DNA of 41,305 nt from an uncultured Microcaldota archaeon (lineage in GTDB: Archaea; Micrarchaeota; Micrarchaeia; Anstonellales; Anstonellaceae), in assembly GCA_903923795.1 (NCBI GenBank), contig CAIXYX010000140.1, forward strand, positions 1 through 41,305, in the 5' to 3' direction. Of this stretch, positions 7,546 to 16,943 are shown piece by piece; position 1 is the first letter of the stretch; each line of letters opens with the position of its first letter. The notes under the pieces are model-generated. The model did not search any database, was not told the origin of the DNA, and was given only the letters and a program-made list of their open reading frames with translations. A program made the position numbers and the translations under genes.

Positions 7546-10500
7546 ATGGCGGATTTGAAGGCACCGAAGAGGATTCTTCAGAGCGACTCACAGAACTCCC
7601 TGCCCGTGACGACGATGGAGGAGAACCCGCAGTTGATTGATCTGCTGCACAACCCCTCCAAAGCATATGACCACTTCACCGAGCTGAAGGAAGCGGTTGC
7701 CAGCAGTACCGCCGTGCATCCGAATTACCTGAAAGTTGTGCCGAGCATGAACAACGATAAAAATGTCAAGTCCGGCGAAGTGAAAAACACGCAAGCAAAG
7801 AAAGAAACCTCATTAAACTGCAATCAGGCCATGCAGAAGATTGACCAGTTCTATTCTCTCTATGCTTCCGAGTTGGACAGTATAGAATATGGCAAGAGCC
7901 TGCAGAATGTTCAGGATACATGGACTTCGGGCACTAATTCGCAGAAAGAGGGTCTTTCGTCCTCCGGCGCGCAGATGGACAATCTGGACCCGTTCAAGAC
8001 ACAAAGCACGCCAACGCAATTGGCGGAATCATTTGACGGATATTCAAAATACTCGAAGGCGAATATCGAGAAGAAGGTGGCGGAATTTACAACAGAGGAT
8101 GAGAAAAAGAATTATGTGCTAAACCTCCTGAGCGAGATGGCGGGAGTCGAGGGCGTGGTCCGCTCGATGCGGGCCGAGAAATATATGGCCGGCGCCTATG
8201 ATTTTGGCAAAGATTCCAAAGAGGAGGTGAGGCGCAACCTCGCAGCATGGCTGATTGGCACCCACGCGACGGCAGAATCGATGGCAGGGGAATTGGAGAA
8301 GAGCAAGAACGCGAAAAACCCGAACAGCGTTTATCATGATGCGTGGCTTCTGCTCTACGCCAAAAGCGACAGGGCGTCAGTTGCTTGGGGTGCCAAGAGC
8401 TTGTATGATGCATTAGGCGACAATTGGGAAAATCTTGGCAGAGATGAGCGGAGCATTGACAAAGTCATAGATATGTGCAAAGACATACAGAAAACGCAGG
8501 GCCGAGTCATGGAAGATTTGGCGCATCAGGAAAATGTGGAGATAAACGGATGGACTTTGGCATTTGTAAGTGAGCATGGGCAGGCCATTGTGGATGTGGG
8601 TGTGGCGGCGACCTCGGCGCTCCTCCTCCAGCCCGAGTTGAGCATGTATTATTTCGGATTCCGCGGCGCAGGCATGGCGGTGGAGGGGGCGGTTGAGGGC
8701 GACTGGGGAAAAGCCTTCACAGGCACGATGATGGCGATTCCGCTGGTGGGCAGGGCAGGCAGGGTGCTGGCACCGTCGAGCAAGATGATGAAATGGGGCA
8801 CGAGCGTGGCCGGTGCAACTTCGGCTACCGCATTCACCGGCATGATGGCTTATGACAGCACCAAACTGCTTTACGAAGCCAGTCACACATATTTCACGCT
8901 GTCGGATTATGTTGGAATAGCGCAGAATGCCGCATTTGTGGCAGGAATACAAATGACTGAGAAGATGCTGACGGGCACGAAGAAAGTTATGGCGCAAAGA
9001 AAGAGGGCGGCGGCAAAGCAGGCAGATAAAAATGACAAGACGGTGAAAACAAAGAAGCCTGTGCAGGCATATGCGGAAGCCAAAGACGCACCAGAGACCA
9101 AGTCGATTTATTCTGCAAAAGATTACATGGCTGACCCGTATTCGGGAGCGCGTTTTCGAAAGCTCTATTCGGCTGTCGAGAATGTGGTACCCGGCATTAT
9201 TGAGAAAGACCCCGGCACCGCTCTTTATCTGAACATCATCGCCAAGAGTTTCAGTGACAGAGGAGTGAATGCGCTGCTTAGCGAGATGAACAAAATCAAA
9301 TGGCTGGATGGGAAGAGGGGCAAACTGAAAATGGCATCGCCTGAGGAGCAGAAAGACGGGCTTTGGAAGCTGCTGCTCGATTCCGAACATCTGGAAGATA
9401 TACAGAAAAGAGGCGGCGAAAATCCGTATCCGGTGGATAAACTGTATTCATTCCCGGCCAACATGCTGGACCCGATTATTTGGTTTGGGAAGAAAATCGG
9501 GGCTGCGGCGAAGAAAACCGCGAAGAAGATGAAAAAGAAAGCGAAGCAGACTGCGCCGGTCGCGGAACAACCAACGCAGGAGAAGAGAGTGGAGATCTCC
9601 AAGTTACCTTACGCGAATGAGGAAACCGCCGGCATACCCAAAGCCCTACAGCCCGACGAGGTCAAAAAACCCTTCATCGGCCTAAAGGAGACGAAACCGC
9701 TCCTGCGCCAGGCCATGCTGGACAACCCGAACAAAGACGTCAAGGACATGGTCAACGAGCACTGGGCAGACACCGAAGGACTCCTCAATATGATGTGGAA
9801 TGTGTGGGACAGGAAGATGGTGGATGACTATGCCGATTATATCCGCAAGTGCACCACCGCGGGAGAGGTGGCTGAACACGGCTGGGCGCTCATCGAGCAG
9901 TTCGAGAACCGCTCACGGCGGACCATGATCAGGACGAAGACAAAGACCGGGGTGGCGGATGGCGGCGAGAATGCCCTCGCCCAATTAAGCGACAAGCGCA
10001 AGGTGCTCTTCCATCACTTAAAGAACGATATAGACCATCCATTGGTCATCTGCGAACTTGCCCGCGGAAGGCTTGAAAAGAATGGATTTTCAAAAGAGGC
10101 GCAGGCTATCAAGGAATACGAGGACAAATTGCGGCTCATCTCGCGTGGAGAAGGCAAGGCCGGCGGCCAGATGGGCGCGACAGATTATTACAAACAGATG
10201 ATCTCGAGCGATGCGACGAATGGCACGCTTGCCGCAAACGGCCAGATGGTAATCGATTTATCGGTTGAAGCCGAGAAAGTTTTTGGCGAAGCTTACCAGG
10301 TGCTCAAGAAGATGAATGAGAATGGGCCGACCAAAGGCCTGCTGAGCGGCAGCCTCGAGGATGTGGAGCCCCGCAAGATAATGGACGAACACGGAGCCGA
10401 GACGAAAATCCCCGGATGGTTCGAGAGGATTTCCAAAAACCGCCAGGAAGTCATCAACCCCAGCGAGATGGACATAAAGACCGAGGATATCGGTTCGCTC

Positions 10501-11943
10501 ATCAAAAGCAGATTCGCCGATGTGACTGCGCCTGCCACGAAGATATATGCAGAGGTCGATGGAGATTTGCTCATGCAGGCATTTGATAATGTGCTCGGCA
10601 ACGCGGATAAATACAAGGCGGCGGGCACGAAAGTCAAGGTGGATGTGCTCGAGCGGGATGGCCTGATTCACATACAGGTATCGAACAGGGTGGAGGCGGG
10701 CGGGGGCATAACAAATGAGATGTGGAACCGAGCGTTGCGGGGGGAGTCCAACGACAATGCGACCCCGAACTCGACAGGGGTGGGCATACTGGGGAGCATC
10801 GCAGTCATAGATGGATTCGACGGGCGCATAAATCTCGTTGACGGCGGCAGGGAGAGCGGAACCACCACAATTGAAATCACGGTGCCAAGCAACGAGGAGG
10901 CGGGAGGGAATCTGATGAATTCTGGCCCGACTTCCGGGACCTCGCAGAGCCTGTCCATGCAAAACGCCCTCTCTGATGTCGGGTACACATCCGCAGAAAG
11001 CCAAAGACTGGCGCAGGCTAATATGCAGAGATATCTGGATGACTTCTATCCAGGTGTGAAGATAGAGGACGTGCAGTTCCTGGACTTCGGCGGAGTCAAC
11101 GACGTATATGCCCTGAGATACAAAGACGAGACTCTCGGGCTCATCAAGGGGAGCAGCCTGGTGGCAGATAAATTCATGCTGGATTTGTATCGCAGGATGG
11201 GGTTCGACCAGGGATACTCGATAATGCGCTATGGGAATATCGATATCATGCAGTTTGCGGAAGGCACAAGCCTCTCCGCATGCATACGCGGCGGGCATAT
11301 CCGCTCGGTGCGCACCGGCGATGATGGCAAGCTGATTAGGGAGGATGTCCCGCTTGACGAGAGGATCATGTCCGAGCTGGCATATGAGTACGGGAGGCAG
11401 ATGGCGGTGCACGAAGCATTCTCGCTTCATGACCCCCATGGAGACAATTTTCGGGCAGTCATGATAGACGGCAAAGCCAAAATCATCCGTATAGATATGG
11501 AAGGTGCTACGATCGGAGGGATGGTGTCTGAGGATTATGTCGACGCATTCTCGGACACGCATGCGTGGACCAGCCCTGACGGCCAGTATTACGCCCAGCT
11601 AAAAGCCGGCTTTGAGGCGCAGGCCCAGCTCATCTACGATAATAGGGCCGAGCTGATTCAAAGGCTCGGAGAGGTTGAGTCGGAACTTGGTTCTGATAAG
11701 ACGCTTCCGCATCAGATAGAAGGAATCTCCCAGGCCACAATCGGCACCAGCTTCCCGACCACGATTGCGCGCCTCGCGCGGACACCGCAGATGGCATGGG
11801 AAAGTTTCTTAAAAGAGGGGAAGACGGGGGAGAGCAATGAATACGTTCAACCCGACTTCGACGAGGAGGCGTATCGCTATTATCAGACAATGCATCCGGA
11901 TTGGACCCACGAGCAGATAATGAGGGAGATGGAAGAGGAATGA
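7546..11943 (+). CDS. 1465-aa multidomain protein: long N-terminal helical/hydrophobic region, histidine-kinase-like DHp + HATPase_c core, C-terminal APH/ABC1-like kinase fold
   Basis: H-box-like LFHHLKNDIDHPLVICELARGRLEK; N-box DLLMQAFDNVLGNADKYKAAG; G2-like STGVGILGSIAVIDGFDGRINLVDGG; kinase-like LDFGGVNDVYAL ... LIKGSS ... LHDPHGDNFRAVMIDGKAKIIRIDMEGA. Confidence 0.8.
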   Translation: MADLKAPKRILQSDSQNSLPVTTMEENPQLIDLLHNPSKAYDHFTELKEAVASSTAVHPNYLKVVPSMNNDKNVKSGEVKNTQAKKETSLNCNQAMQKIDQFYSLYASELDSIEYGKSLQNVQDTWTSGTNSQKEGLSSSGAQMDNLDPFKTQSTPTQLAESFDGYSKYSKANIEKKVAEFTTEDEKKNYVLNLLSEMAGVEGVVRSMRAEKYMAGAYDFGKDSKEEVRRNLAAWLIGTHATAESMAGELEKSKNAKNPNSVYHDAWLLLYAKSDRASVAWGAKSLYDALGDNWENLGRDERSIDKVIDMCKDIQKTQGRVMEDLAHQENVEINGWTLAFVSEHGQAIVDVGVAATSALLLQPELSMYYFGFRGAGMAVEGAVEGDWGKAFTGTMMAIPLVGRAGRVLAPSSKMMKWGTSVAGATSATAFTGMMAYDSTKLLYEASHTYFTLSDYVGIAQNAAFVAGIQMTEKMLTGTKKVMAQRKRAAAKQADKNDKTVKTKKPVQAYAEAKDAPETKSIYSAKDYMADPYSGARFRKLYSAVENVVPGIIEKDPGTALYLNIIAKSFSDRGVNALLSEMNKIKWLDGKRGKLKMASPEEQKDGLWKLLLDSEHLEDIQKRGGENPYPVDKLYSFPANMLDPIIWFGKKIGAAAKKTAKKMKKKAKQTAPVAEQPTQEKRVEISKLPYANEETAGIPKALQPDEVKKPFIGLKETKPLLRQAMLDNPNKDVKDMVNEHWADTEGLLNMMWNVWDRKMVDDYADYIRKCTTAGEVAEHGWALIEQFENRSRRTMIRTKTKTGVADGGENALAQLSDKRKVLFHHLKNDIDHPLVICELARGRLEKNGFSKEAQAIKEYEDKLRLISRGEGKAGGQMGATDYYKQMISSDATNGTLAANGQMVIDLSVEAEKVFGEAYQVLKKMNENGPTKGLLSGSLEDVEPRKIMDEHGAETKIPGWFERISKNRQEVINPSEMDIKTEDIGSLIKSRFADVTAPATKIYAEVDGDLLMQAFDNVLGNADKYKAAGTKVKVDVLERDGLIHIQVSNRVEAGGGITNEMWNRALRGESNDNATPNSTGVGILGSIAVIDGFDGRINLVDGGRESGTTTIEITVPSNEEAGGNLMNSGPTSGTSQSLSMQNALSDVGYTSAESQRLAQANMQRYLDDFYPGVKIEDVQFLDFGGVNDVYALRYKDETLGLIKGSSLVADKFMLDLYRRMGFDQGYSIMRYGNIDIMQFAEGTSLSACIRGGHIRSVRTGDDGKLIREDVPLDERIMSELAYEYGRQMAVHEAFSLHDPHGDNFRAVMIDGKAKIIRIDMEGATIGGMVSEDYVDAFSDTHAWTSPDGQYYAQLKAGFEAQAQLIYDNRAELIQRLGEVESELGSDKTLPHQIEGISQATIGTSFPTTIARLARTPQMAWESFLKEGKTGESNEYVQPDFDEEAYRYYQTMHPDWTHEQIMREMEEE

Positions 11944-12035
11944 CGATGAGAGATGACTGGAGGAGACGAAAATGACGAGTGATGCAAAAGCAGCAGCATG
12001 TCGGTATTAAATAATCAAAAAACACAGGTGTGCGC

Positions 12036-12692
12036 ATGAAGAAAAACACAGTCAGCGTCGATCGGCTGCGCAGGTTCGGCGACGAGACGCAAGGCATAGG
12101 CTCGAGGCTGAGCGTATTGGCCAAAATAGGTCCGGCGAAGGAACTGATTGACAGGAGAGTTGACGGGAAGAGCCAGAGTATCGGAAGCGTGTGGGTCGAG
12201 GCAGGTGGCTGGATGAATCCGGACACCGTGAAAGAGGCACCGCAGATAGATGCCTCGCCAATGCTGAACACGCTGATGATGCTGGCCAGAAAGCACGGCA
12301 TAAGAGATGTTGGCTTTGGCAATACGGAGCGCATCATGCTCGGGGCATCCTCGCTCGAATTGCCGAAAAACGCGTTCGCTGGATTTGTTGTGTGGAACGC
12401 CACCAGACCCGAGAGCTTCCATGACGGGCTCGACGCTTTCCTCTCATATATCACGGACGCGACTCCGCAGACTTGGGCGCGGCGCCATGGCGCGAAGAAT
12501 TCGGCGCTGGCGATGTTCGCGGACGGCGTGGCGAATGATGGCGTGGCATTCTTCTCATCGGTGCCGGTGATGAGCGATGAGGCGCTGGCAGGGAAGTTCA
12601 AGACATTCTCGCTCCATCGAAAAGACATCGAGAATTTCGCGGCGGATGAGAAGACAGAGATTTGCGCGGCGGTGGCGAGAAATCAGGCGTGA
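12036..12692 (+). CDS. Hypothetical soluble protein (about 218 aa)
   Basis: ORF MKKNTVSVDRLRRFGDETQGIGSRLS...; TATA-like TATTAAATAA about 30 nt upstream; no family recognised. Confidence 0.6.
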   Translation: MKKNTVSVDRLRRFGDETQGIGSRLSVLAKIGPAKELIDRRVDGKSQSIGSVWVEAGGWMNPDTVKEAPQIDASPMLNTLMMLARKHGIRDVGFGNTERIMLGASSLELPKNAFAGFVVWNATRPESFHDGLDAFLSYITDATPQTWARRHGAKNSALAMFADGVANDGVAFFSSVPVMSDEALAGKFKTFSLHRKDIENFAADEKTEICAAVARNQA

Positions 12693-12790
12693 CACCGGAT
12701 ACGACGCACATAGGTGTTCCGCTTCTTGGAAAAAAGTCCGCGCCCGCACGGCCAAGACCGTTTTAAACACTGCCGCGCTGCCATAGGCAT

Positions 12791-14896
12791 ATGGCCGCCC
12801 GACGAGGAAGAAATGGGGAAAAAACAAACCCGAAAGCGCACGCACCGGCCAGAAAGACGGCGCGCAATCCTGCTTTTGCAAATCAGAAGAAAACAGCCCA
12901 CGCGATAAAACCGCACCAGCGCATTGAGATGGCCGCCGAGTGGAATGCGCGCGCCATGGCACGGGGCGAATTCGAGAAAACCAAGCTCGGGTTCGACAGA
13001 GTCTCGCCGACGGCGGATTTGCCCGAGGGGCCGGCGCCTCTCATCTCCGTGATGCCGCCGCCTAATCCGGTTCCGCAAGCGCCTATCGGCGAGCCGAAGG
13101 CAGATTCTGCCAAGCGAATCGCGAATAGATGGTTCGCGCATAGGCCCGGCACATTGCAGATGGTTCTGGCGCTCACAGTCATGATCACTTTCGTCTTGTT
13201 CACATATCTTGACTGGTGGCCGGCAGTGATGGCGAATCCCCAGACAACGCAGCTGCCTTACTTCATTTTCCGAACGCTGATTCGGATGCTCTTGGCATAT
13301 GTGCTGGTGGTGGCATTCGCGCTGCCTGTCGGCATCATCGCGGGCCTGTATCGAAGACCAAGGCAAATAATCCTCCCGCTGCTCGACATCTTGCAGTCCA
13401 TACCAGTGTTGGGCTACCAGCCGGCAGCCATCGCGCTTTTCGTCGGAATGCTGCCCGCATTGGGCGCGGTGCAGTTCGGATATGAGATGGCCGCCATTTT
13501 CCTCATATTCACCGGCATGGCATGGGCAGTTGTCTTCTCGATAATCGGCGCGGTGCGAAACATCCCCGATGATTTGCGCATGGCATCGAACGCTTTCGGC
13601 ATCCGCGACTGGACGTATATGCGCCATGTGGTGCTGCCGTGCATTTTGCCCTCGTTCATAACGGGCTCTATTCTTGCATGGGGCGGGGGATGGTATTTCC
13701 TCGTGGCCGCCGAGATGATAACATATGGCGCGGCAACGCATTCGCTGCCCGGCCTTGGCACATATTTGGGAGATGCGATTTCGAAACAGGGCAATGTGCC
13801 GTCAGCCGTGTTCGGGCTCATAGTTTTTGTCGCGCTCATCTATTCCATCAACCAGATGGTGTGGAAGCCGTTGCAGGTGTGGGCGCGGCGCTATAGAACG
13901 CAGACCACGACGGGCTCGGCATTGGGGGAGGATACGGAGGTGTCGCACAGCATCGTGCTGACTGCGCTGCGAAACGGATTCGCAAGATTCGATGCCCGGG
14001 CCACGCCGTTCTTTTTGGCATGGTGGCGACGGGCCGTGCGCGCACGGAGATTGGGAGGATTGCTCACCCACGTGCCGAGAAAGAAAAGGCATGTGCCTGC
14101 GCCGCTGTATCGGCAGTGGGCGCTCTATCTCATCTTCTTTGGCGTTGTGGTGATGGGCCTCGCCTACTTCTTCTCGGCCGCTCTTGAGCAGCCGCTTATC
14201 GGCCTCCACGCATCGCTTGCGGCGCATCCGGAAGTTGAGAGCCTGCCGACTTTGGCATTCTACTCGTGGCTGCGAATCGGCATTGCGTATATTCTGGCGC
14301 TTGCGTGGACATTGTGCGCGGCAATCGCCATCACGCGCTCGAAAAAACTTTCGGAAGTTTTCTTTCCGCTCTTTGACATAGGCCAGTCCACGCCGGCATT
14401 GGCGCTCTTTCCGTTCATGGTGCTCATTGTCATCCGCCTGTTCGGCGGAGGCGGTTTCGCCGTGGAAGTCGTCTCGATACTTCTCCTCCTGACCGGCATG
14501 CAGTGGTATCTTCTCTTCAACATCATCGGCGCATTGAGGCAGATGCCGGGCGACATATTGGAGGCTTCGCGGGCTTTCAATATCAAGGGATGGGCGTATT
14601 ACAAGAACATCCTGCTGCCCGCCATATTCCCCGGAATTTTGCTGGGCTCCATTCAGGCGTGGGGCGGGGCGTGGAATGCGTCGATTGTGAGTGAGTTCGT
14701 CACTTTCGAGGGGCACCAGTATTCTGTGCAGGGCTTAGGCTCGTTTTTGACGCAGGCCACGCTGGCACCCTCCCCCGACCCGCGGATACTTGCGCTGGCT
14801 GTGGCGACGATGACGCTTGTCGTGCTTTTGATGAACACGCTTGTGTGGAAGCCCCTGTTCGCATATGCCGAGAGGTTCAGATTCCATCTGACATGA
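12791..14896 (+). CDS. ABC transporter permease, NitT/TauT (SsuC/NrtB) type, two permease domains fused in one polypeptide
   Basis: Two tandem BPD_transp_1-like halves, each with an EAA-like loop (AVRNIPDDLRMASNAFGIRDWTYMRHVVLPCILPSFITG and ALRQMPGDILEASRAFNIKGWAYYKNILLPAIFPGILLG). Confidence 0.9.
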   Translation: MAARRGRNGEKTNPKAHAPARKTARNPAFANQKKTAHAIKPHQRIEMAAEWNARAMARGEFEKTKLGFDRVSPTADLPEGPAPLISVMPPPNPVPQAPIGEPKADSAKRIANRWFAHRPGTLQMVLALTVMITFVLFTYLDWWPAVMANPQTTQLPYFIFRTLIRMLLAYVLVVAFALPVGIIAGLYRRPRQIILPLLDILQSIPVLGYQPAAIALFVGMLPALGAVQFGYEMAAIFLIFTGMAWAVVFSIIGAVRNIPDDLRMASNAFGIRDWTYMRHVVLPCILPSFITGSILAWGGGWYFLVAAEMITYGAATHSLPGLGTYLGDAISKQGNVPSAVFGLIVFVALIYSINQMVWKPLQVWARRYRTQTTTGSALGEDTEVSHSIVLTALRNGFARFDARATPFFLAWWRRAVRARRLGGLLTHVPRKKRHVPAPLYRQWALYLIFFGVVVMGLAYFFSAALEQPLIGLHASLAAHPEVESLPTLAFYSWLRIGIAYILALAWTLCAAIAITRSKKLSEVFFPLFDIGQSTPALALFPFMVLIVIRLFGGGGFAVEVVSILLLLTGMQWYLLFNIIGALRQMPGDILEASRAFNIKGWAYYKNILLPAIFPGILLGSIQAWGGAWNASIVSEFVTFEGHQYSVQGLGSFLTQATLAPSPDPRILALAVATMTLVVLLMNTLVWKPLFAYAERFRFHLT

Positions 14897-14955
14897 GGAT
14901 GGGATAATAAATTGTGTGAATGATTTGAGAAATCGACGATATTTGGAGAAACGCC

Positions 14956-15789
14956 ATGCGAATGCAACCCCGTATCTCGACACGCCCCCGCACACCGGAG
15001 GTCGAAGTGCGCCATGTGCGGCGCGAGTACTCCGAAGGCGGCAAGAGCGTGCTCGCGCTCGACGACTTGTCGTTTCATATAAACGAGCACGAATTCGTGT
15101 GCATCATAGGGCCGTCCGGCTGCGGCAAATCGACATTGCTGCGCCTCTTGGCGGGCCTCGAATTCCCCACCTCGGGCTCTGTGCTGTTCGGCGGCCGGCC
15201 GGTCACGGGCCCTAACCCGAAAAGTTCGGCGATGATTTTCCAGACGTTCGGCCTGCTGCCCTGGCGCACGGTCTATGAGAACATCGAGCTGGGCTTGCAG
15301 GGCATAGCGATGCCCGAGGACAGGAGGAAAGATGTCATAGACAAATATATCAAGCTCATGGACTTGGAGGATTTCACGGACGCCCACCCTGCCGAATTGT
15401 CGGGAGGGATGCGCCAGCGCGTGGGCATAGCCCGTGCGCTTGCCGTCGAGCCTCGGGTGCTTTTGATGGACGAGCCGTTCTCCATGCTTGATGCGCAGAC
15501 CGCCGAGGCGCTGCGGCGTGATGTTCTCGACATCTGGAACGACAAGAGGATGAAGACAAACACATTTGTCATGGTGACGCACCTCATAGAGGAGTCGGTG
15601 TTCATGGCAGACAGGATTATTGTGCTCTCGAAGAGGCCGGGGAGGCTTGTTGCGGATGTGCCGGTCGATGTTCCACGGCCCCGCGCGGAGCATGCGCGAG
15701 ACGCGGAATTCTTCGAGATGTGCGACATGCTCAAAAGGCTCATCACATACCATGGCGGCGCGGACACTGGAGGAATGGGAAAGGTATAG
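14956..15789 (+). CDS. ABC transporter ATP-binding protein, NitT/TauT type
   Basis: Walker A IGPSGCGKSTLLRLLAG, Q-loop MIFQTFGLLPW, signature LSGGMRQRVGIARALAVEPRVLLMDEPFSMLD, His switch VTHLIEE. Confidence 0.95.
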   Translation: MRMQPRISTRPRTPEVEVRHVRREYSEGGKSVLALDDLSFHINEHEFVCIIGPSGCGKSTLLRLLAGLEFPTSGSVLFGGRPVTGPNPKSSAMIFQTFGLLPWRTVYENIELGLQGIAMPEDRRKDVIDKYIKLMDLEDFTDAHPAELSGGMRQRVGIARALAVEPRVLLMDEPFSMLDAQTAEALRRDVLDIWNDKRMKTNTFVMVTHLIEESVFMADRIIVLSKRPGRLVADVPVDVPRPRAEHARDAEFFEMCDMLKRLITYHGGADTGGMGKV

Positions 15790-15873
15790 TGAAGCGGAGA
15801 TTTGGGAAAGTGTGATGGGGGAATTTTGGAAGTGCGATGATAATGATATATTCTTCTTTGATGTAAATTTTCT

Positions 15874-16848
15874 ATGGAGTCGATTGATATGACTGAGAAA
15901 AATTCCTCAAATGTTTATGATGTGCTCATCGTCGGCGCGGGCTGCGCGGGTTCTGGCGCGGCCATGTATGCCGCCCGCTTCGGGCTCAAGGTGCTTATGA
16001 TTGGCGAGATGCCGGGCGGCACCATCACCACCACGCACATCGTCGAGAATTATCCCGGATTTGAGAGCATAACCGGCATGGAATTAGGCGAGCGGCTGCT
16101 GCACCATGCACAAAGCTATGGGGTCGAGATGAAGATGGAGAAAGTCGTGAAGGTGGAGAAGAAAAATGAGTTATTCGCCACAACCACAGACTCGGATGCC
16201 ACATATCTCTCTCGCACCATTATCGCCGCCACCGGCGCCGAATGGAAGAAATTGGGCGCGCCGGGCGAGCGAGAGTTTGCGAACAAGGGAGTGCATTACT
16301 GCGCGCTTTGCGACGGCGGATTCTACAAAAATAAAGTGATTGCGGTCATAGGCTCGGGGGATTCGGCAGCAAAAGAGTCCCAACTATTGGCCGAGTACGG
16401 CTCGCGCGTGTATGTGTTTGTGCGCGGGCCTGCGCTTCATGGCGAGCCCATCAACAATGCGAGAGTGGCCAAGAATCCAAAGATTACGGTTTTCACAGAC
16501 GTGCAGGTTACGGAAATTTTGGGCAATGAGAAGAAGAGGGCGGGATTTTTGAAATTGACAAAACCCTGTGCGCCGGTTGGCGCTAAACCAACCGATAAAT
16601 TCCCCATCGACGCCGTTTTCGTGCTGATCGGGCACGCTCCGATTAGCCAATGGGCCGCCCCATTGGGCGTGGCACTGAACAAGAAAGGCGAGATTGTCAT
16701 AGATCGGGAGAGCCGGACCAATGTGCCCCACCTCTATGCGGCAGGAGATGTGACGAATGGCATATTCAAACAGGCCATTGTGGGCGTGTCGGAAGGGGTG
16801 TCGGCGGCGTATTCGGCATACACGGATTTGAAGAAGGGGGAAAAGTAG
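15874..16848 (+). CDS. trxB: Thioredoxin reductase family (FAD/NAD(P), CxxC)
   Basis: DVLIVGAGCAGSGAAMYAARFGL, YCALCDGGFY redox CxxC, IGSGDSAAKESQLLAEYGS, AAGDVTNGIFKQAIVGVSEGVSAAYSAY. Confidence 0.9.
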   Translation: MESIDMTEKNSSNVYDVLIVGAGCAGSGAAMYAARFGLKVLMIGEMPGGTITTTHIVENYPGFESITGMELGERLLHHAQSYGVEMKMEKVVKVEKKNELFATTTDSDATYLSRTIIAATGAEWKKLGAPGEREFANKGVHYCALCDGGFYKNKVIAVIGSGDSAAKESQLLAEYGSRVYVFVRGPALHGEPINNARVAKNPKITVFTDVQVTEILGNEKKRAGFLKLTKPCAPVGAKPTDKFPIDAVFVLIGHAPISQWAAPLGVALNKKGEIVIDRESRTNVPHLYAAGDVTNGIFKQAIVGVSEGVSAAYSAYTDLKKGEK

Positions 16849-16943
16849 ATTTCGCCAAAAAACTCCGCCCGAAACCGATGACGGATGCCCCCTCGACTGG
16901 CCGGCGGCCCAATCTTTTTAAACACCCCAACCGTTAGGGGGCC

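Noticed and set aside
8413-9390. Long minus-strand ORF (325 aa) antisense to the giant kinase-like gene
   Set aside because: Overlaps a convincing plus-strand CDS; composition (Cys/His/Arg rich, no motifs) is typical of shadow ORFs
10258-11562. 434-aa minus-strand ORF antisense to the kinase domains
   Set aside because: Antisense to HATPase/kinase motifs; His/Ile-rich shadow translation without recognisable domain
11941-12035. Possible C/D-box sRNA (ATGACGAGTGATGC)
   Set aside because: C box is imperfect and no convincing D box or guide arrangement could be found
12683-13741. 352-aa minus-strand ORF antisense to the ABC permease
   Set aside because: Shadow ORF with Arg/His-rich sequence opposite a clear permease
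14653-15753. 366-aa minus-strand ORF antisense to the ABC ATPase
   Set aside because: Shadow of a canonical Walker A/B gene
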